Source of the DNA: an uncultured Aquimarina sp.
GTDB lineage: Bacteria > Bacteroidota > Bacteroidia > Flavobacteriales > Flavobacteriaceae
Reading direction: 5' to 3'
Assembly: GCF_947492405.1 (NCBI RefSeq)
Contig: NZ_CANLMP010000002.1
Coordinates: 434,001 to 498,000, forward strand
Length of the DNA: 64,000 bases
Shown here: piece by piece, positions 60,745 through 64,000 of the stretch
How the letters are laid out: each line of letters starts with the position of its first letter
Position numbering within the stretch: the first letter of the stretch is position 1
Position numbers and translations under genes: made by a program
Notes under the pieces: model-generated
Databases searched by the model: none
Told to the model about the DNA's origin: nothing
The model's input: the letters and a program-made list of their open reading frames with translations, nothing else

Positions 60745-61485
60745 ATGAAACAACAAACCAACCGTATTAAACAGTATCTGATTATCGCAATTATACTAAT
60801 TGCAATGCCATCATGTAACAATGACACACAAATCAAAGAATTTAAAAATCAAATTGAAGCGTTAAATGTTACATTAAAAAGTAAAGACAGCACTATTCTT
60901 TCTTTAAAAGAACAACTGGGTAATGGTCCTGATACTCGCAGAGCACCAAAAAATATTATCCAATCTGATTTTGCTAAAGAAATTTATCATTTATATGATG
61001 AAAGAGAAGAACTCATTAACGAAGTCGTAGGACAGGATGGAGATGACAAACCGTTTAAAGCTACAAGATCACTTTTTTATGACTTTAATGATTTACAACA
61101 ATACATTAGGTATGTAAAAATAAAATCACGTAAAGCAAGAGTAAAACCATCAGGGTTTAGATTTTATTTTGCATTGTATCCTGATGATTATGTCCGTGAT
61201 GGAAAAAACAAGAAATATGCACAGCGACAGACCTTTTTTATTGCTCCAACAGTAAGAAAAAAAGTAGACGGAAAACTAGTAGATTTAGGATATACCTTAG
61301 ATAACAAATTCAATGTTGAATTATTAAAAGATATTATCGGTTTTGATAGTATTAGAGGAAAAGACGGTAAATTGTATCAAAGAGCTGGTTTCTTTAATGT
61401 AAACCTTAGTAATTTATTAGAAGAAGAAAACAGTTTAATTGCTAATGAAGTAACGGGAACACCCCCTATGGGAGAAGAACAGTAA
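60745..61485 (+). CDS. lipoprotein of the sensor-kinase operon, function unknown
   Basis: A 246-residue lipoprotein. The ATG at 60745 (MKQQTNRIKQYLIIAIILIA, lipobox MPSC) is chosen because an upstream in-frame ATG adds 16 residues before the signal. A short coiled coil (about 25-60: QIKEFKNQIEALNVTLKSKD) precedes a domain I do not recognise, with the stretches YHLYDEREELINEVVG, FYDFNDLQQYIRYVKIKSRK and RFYFALYPDDYVRDG. The end is Pro/Met/Glu-rich. Fourteen bases separate it from a 7-TM protein, then kinase and regulator, so it may be the envelope-exposed element of that signalling operon (inference). Confidence 0.7.
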   Translation: MKQQTNRIKQYLIIAIILIAMPSCNNDTQIKEFKNQIEALNVTLKSKDSTILSLKEQLGNGPDTRRAPKNIIQSDFAKEIYHLYDEREELINEVVGQDGDDKPFKATRSLFYDFNDLQQYIRYVKIKSRKARVKPSGFRFYFALYPDDYVRDGKNKKYAQRQTFFIAPTVRKKVDGKLVDLGYTLDNKFNVELLKDIIGFDSIRGKDGKLYQRAGFFNVNLSNLLEEENSLIANEVTGTPPMGEEQ

Positions 61486-61499
61486 AACAAATAAAGACC

Positions 61500-62156
61500 T
61501 TGAGTAACGAGATTATAAACTTATTAATAAAATTTTGTGTAGGATTTGAAGTTCTAGCAGCTATAATTGGAACCATTTTCTTTTACAAATATAAAGACGC
61601 AAAATTTCTACGATATTTTATATTCTTCATTTGGTACGTTGCTTTTAATGAATTAACAGGACTCTATATTAAACTGGATGGAGGAATAAATGCAATAATT
61701 CACAACATCTATAATGCCGTAAATTTTACATTTTTCTTGTTATTATATCGTCACTATTTTAAAAACAAAAAAAATAAGAAATTAGCGCTTTACTTCGGTA
61801 TTATATATTTAAGCTCTTTTATAATCAATGGTTTTTTTGAAAACTATATGATAGAATATCAAAGATTACCATATATACTGGGAGCATTATTTTTGGTCAT
61901 TAGTATTTTACTTTACTTTTTTGAAATATTAAATTCAGAGCAGGTTCTACATGCAAAAAAGAATCTGCTCATATGGATTAGCTTTGGATTACTAATCTAT
62001 TTTGTTGGCAATCTTCCTTTTCGGATTTTAAGAAACTACTATGAAGAACTAACTGATGCTACCGTTTTATTATTAGTTAACATCACTTTGACTGTAATCA
62101 TGAATACCTGTTTTATTATTGGATTTATATGGAGCGACAAGAAACAGCAATATTAA
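61500..62156 (+). CDS. seven-helix membrane protein, likely sensor partner of the kinase
   Basis: A 218-residue polytopic protein with about seven hydrophobic helices (roughly 8-28, 36-55, 66-84, 92-112, 122-143, 152-172, 188-211) and very short loops; it has no soluble domain. The start is TTG at 61500. Its 3' end overlaps the histidine kinase gene by 28 bases in another frame, so production is coupled. Helix-only proteins encoded in this way beside a kinase usually act as membrane sensors or modulators; no family is recognised. Confidence 0.75.
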   Translation: MSNEIINLLIKFCVGFEVLAAIIGTIFFYKYKDAKFLRYFIFFIWYVAFNELTGLYIKLDGGINAIIHNIYNAVNFTFFLLLYRHYFKNKKNKKLALYFGIIYLSSFIINGFFENYMIEYQRLPYILGALFLVISILLYFFEILNSEQVLHAKKNLLIWISFGLLIYFVGNLPFRILRNYYEELTDATVLLLVNITLTVIMNTCFIIGFIWSDKKQQY

Positions 62157-62920
62157 TTGCAACTGTAGTACTCATTATATTAGTTATACTTATTATTACG
62201 CTTTTCTGGGTTTTCCAGAGAAGAAAAAATAGTTTATTGCTACAACAAAAAGAGGCTGAAAAAAAGTTTGAGCGTGCGATTGCGGAAACACAGATAGAAA
62301 TACGAGAAGAAACATTACGCAATATTAGTTGGGAGCTGCACGATAATATTGGTCAATTACTCACTTTGGCAAAAATACAAGTGGATGTGGCGAAAGAAGA
62401 TCCAAAAAGACTTCCTGAGGTTACAGAAACGATCACCAAGAGCCTTACAGAGTTAAGAGCCTTATCCAAGTTAATTAACCCAGATGCGATTAAAAGTCTG
62501 AGCCTTACAGAAGCCATTGCATTAGAAGTAGAACGATTTAACAGATTACAATTTATTGAAGCAACCCTAAGCAGTAATACGGAAATAAGAACCTTAGACG
62601 ACAAAGCGGAAATAATTATTTTTAGAATATTACAAGAGTTTTTTAGCAATACTATTAAACACTCTAAAGCTTCTAAACTTAGTGTTAATGTACGTTATGA
62701 TCAAGAAAAACTAGTTATTAACGCAAAAGACGATGGTGTAGGTTTTGATATGAAGAATCTTACATCCAGAAAAAGTATCGGTATTGGATTATGCAATATG
62801 CAGAACAGAGGAAAATTAATAAACGCAGAGGTTAGTTTGGATTCTACCAAAGGAAAAGGCACCGCCATAACCTTGACATATCATTATAAAAAATTGGTTA
62901 CAGAAGAGGAAATTGATTAA
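62129..62920 (+). CDS. NarX/LiaS-type sensor histidine kinase (HisKA_3)
   Basis: A 263-residue kinase with one N-terminal membrane helix (about 7-29) and a coiled-coil linker (residues 30-65). The HisKA_3 dimerisation domain has acceptor motif SWELHDNIGQLLTLAKIQ (His71). The HATPase region has FRILQEFFSNTIKHSKA (N box), DDGVGFD (G1) and GIGLCNMQNRGKLI (G2). It lacks a sensor domain of its own, so the upstream lipoprotein and seven-helix protein may supply the input. It pairs with the LuxR-type regulator at 63073, separated by 150 bases that carry short repeats. Confidence 0.93.
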   Translation: MERQETAILIATVVLIILVILIITLFWVFQRRKNSLLLQQKEAEKKFERAIAETQIEIREETLRNISWELHDNIGQLLTLAKIQVDVAKEDPKRLPEVTETITKSLTELRALSKLINPDAIKSLSLTEAIALEVERFNRLQFIEATLSSNTEIRTLDDKAEIIIFRILQEFFSNTIKHSKASKLSVNVRYDQEKLVINAKDDGVGFDMKNLTSRKSIGIGLCNMQNRGKLINAEVSLDSTKGKGTAITLTYHYKKLVTEEEID

Positions 62921-62955
62921 TATAGCATTTAGATATAAATAATGTTTCTATATCA

Positions 62956-63013
62956 CACAGAGCTTGTCGAAGTGTATAGAAAACAAATAATATTCGACAA
63001 GCTCAGACTGACA
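62956..63013. repeat. inverted repeat pair between kinase and regulator
   Basis: CACAGAGCTTGTCGAAGTG (62956-62973, allowing for boundary) faces TTCGACAAGCTCAGACTGAC plus A (62993-63013). They share the GAGCTTGTCGAA core in opposite orientation over a 19-nt spacer and belong to the same family as the GIY-YIG-flanking repeats. Confidence 0.8.
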
Positions 63014-63072
63014 AATTAAGTTTCATTAAGCAAACTTTTTTTAAAAGTCATTGTCACACAAAAAATACACTC

Positions 63073-63711
63073 ATGAAGTACTCAGTAGTCATTGTAGAAG
63101 ATCACATCCTATTATCACAGGCACTTGCGGGATTGGTAAATGGATTTTCTAAATTCAAAATATTGTACCTGTGCAAAAACGGAAGAGAACTACTTACTCG
63201 ATTAAAAGATCCTAAAAACATTCCGGATATTGTTCTTATGGATATCAATATGCCCATTATGAATGGTATTGAAACTACGATTGCTCTTAAAGAAGAATAT
63301 CCACAGGTAAATGTTCTGGCACTTTCCGTAGAAGAGGATGAAAAAACCATTCTTAAAATGCTTCGAGCAGGAGCTAAAGGGTATTTATTAAAAGACACAG
63401 AAAAAAGTATTCTCGAAAATGCACTGGTAGAAGTACAGGAAACCGGTTTCTATCACACCAAAGATGTTACTAATTTATTATTAGGTTCGTTAAATCCTAA
63501 AAAAGAAAACAAAGTACTATTAAAAGAGCGAGAAATGGAATTCATCAAACACGCTTGTACAGAAAAAACATATAAAGAAATTGCTAGTGACATGTGTCTT
63601 AGCCCTAAAACCATTGAAGGATATAGAGATTCTATATTTGAAAAATTACATCTGAAAAATCGAACCGGATTGGTGATTTATGCCATAAAGAATAAAATTT
63701 TCATCCCCTAA
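63073..63711 (+). CDS. NarL/LuxR-family response regulator
   Basis: A 212-residue response regulator. The receiver domain (1-125) has VEDH, the phospho-acceptor in IVLMDINMPIMNG (Asp57), ALSVEEDE and LLKDTEKS with the conserved Lys. The C-terminal LuxR helix-turn-helix spans about 148-212 (REMEFIKHACTEKTYKEIAS, MCLSPKTIEGYRDSIFEKLH). It is the partner of the upstream histidine kinase. Its targets are unknown. Downstream sequence holds two stable hairpins rather than another gene within the window. Confidence 0.95.
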   Translation: MKYSVVIVEDHILLSQALAGLVNGFSKFKILYLCKNGRELLTRLKDPKNIPDIVLMDINMPIMNGIETTIALKEEYPQVNVLALSVEEDEKTILKMLRAGAKGYLLKDTEKSILENALVEVQETGFYHTKDVTNLLLGSLNPKKENKVLLKEREMEFIKHACTEKTYKEIASDMCLSPKTIEGYRDSIFEKLHLKNRTGLVIYAIKNKIFIP

Positions 63712-64000
63712 CCTAACATATCGACTGGACAGCTACTTCTTAAAAAAATCTTTCAAAAAGTAATAAATCGATTTTGGCGCGTTTATTGATAAGTTGCATG
63801 AAATAGTTTTGAAGTTTATTTAAAAAATAAATTTCAAAACTATTACGAATGAGATCCCGCACTAAATGCAGGATTAGTTCAACTGTCTTTTTTTTAATCT
63901 TCGCTTTTAACGAATTTTATAAAAAAGTTTCACTAAACTAACCATCGATTACCTACAGAAGTACGCCGTATTTTGTTTATTTTTGTGAGTATAAGAACAT
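63712..64000. other. structured intergenic end of the window
   Basis: No coding frame is supported. A 19-bp hairpin with one G-U pair (63802-63820 with 63826-63844; AATAGTTTTGAAGTTTATT arm) is followed by a second hairpin ATCC-GCA-CTAAA-TGC-GGAT (63854-63874) with a C/A mismatch. Near 63975-63985 TTTATTTTTG resembles a -7 element pointing rightward out of the window. Confidence 0.45.

Noticed and set aside
1..64000. tRNA, rRNA, IS element or prophage
   Set aside because: I found no cloverleaf-like sequence, rRNA signature, transposase or integrase frame in the window.

Overview
The window looks like chromosome of a marine-type Flavobacteriaceae (Bacteroidota; possibly Aquimarina-like, but the genus is a guess). 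The reasons are strong AT richness, Bacteroidetes promoters (TTTG, 19-20 nt, TAnnTTTG), type IX secretion (T9SS) C-terminal domains, DUF5916/DUF5686/DUF2723 envelope proteins, CarboxypepD-regulatory outer-membrane barrels, and many SPase II lipoproteins. I see no tRNA, rRNA, CRISPR array, insertion sequence or prophage.

Layout. 1-9.7 kb: the 3' part of a DUF2723 glycosyltransferase, a polysaccharide deacetylase, a thioredoxin-fold protein without its cysteines, a membrane metallophosphoesterase, a probable small RNA, polA and a TerC-family protein. 9.7-17.1 kb: a lipoprotein, a large LRR/Ig T9SS-secreted protein, a serine hydrolase and a DUF5916 barrel. 17.3-22.1 kb: the translation block rplM-rpsI, rpsB, tsf, then pyrH-frr. 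22.2-29.3 kb: DUF5686 barrel, RND/MMPL exporter, asnS. 29.3-35.8 kb, minus strand: an orphan/ankyrin pair and a four-gene operon of outer-membrane barrel, serine hydrolase, LytS-like kinase and LytTR regulator.

36.0-49.4 kb is the most distinctive part. A divergent XRE/S24-like regulator with repeated operator-like motifs faces a long plus-strand cluster: a Tir-chaperone/YbjN-like protein, PspA/IM30, YbjQ, a tiny membrane protein, an NfeD/YqiJ-like OB-fold membrane protein, an SPFH-only flotillin paralogue, full flotillin, two tandem small membrane paralogues, a DUF3592-like protein, a GIY-YIG nuclease bracketed by short repeats, and a 1651-residue AAA+ ATPase. I read this as an envelope-stress (Psp-like) membrane-maintenance system.

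49.6-64 kb holds a beta-helix lipoprotein, a P-loop ATPase paired with an arrestin-like membrane protein, a multidomain T9SS-secreted glycoside-hydrolase-like protein, MarR-GNAT, two tandem double-CBM21 (starch-binding) lipoproteins behind a LacI-type operator, a DUF559 nuclease gene embedded in a cluster of MITE-like repeats, and a lipoprotein/membrane protein/histidine kinase/response regulator group. Two small single-domain nuclease genes each sit among their own class of short palindromic repeats, and one repeat pair has inserted in frame into the AAA+ ATPase gene. This nuclease-repeat association is the observation I would follow first.
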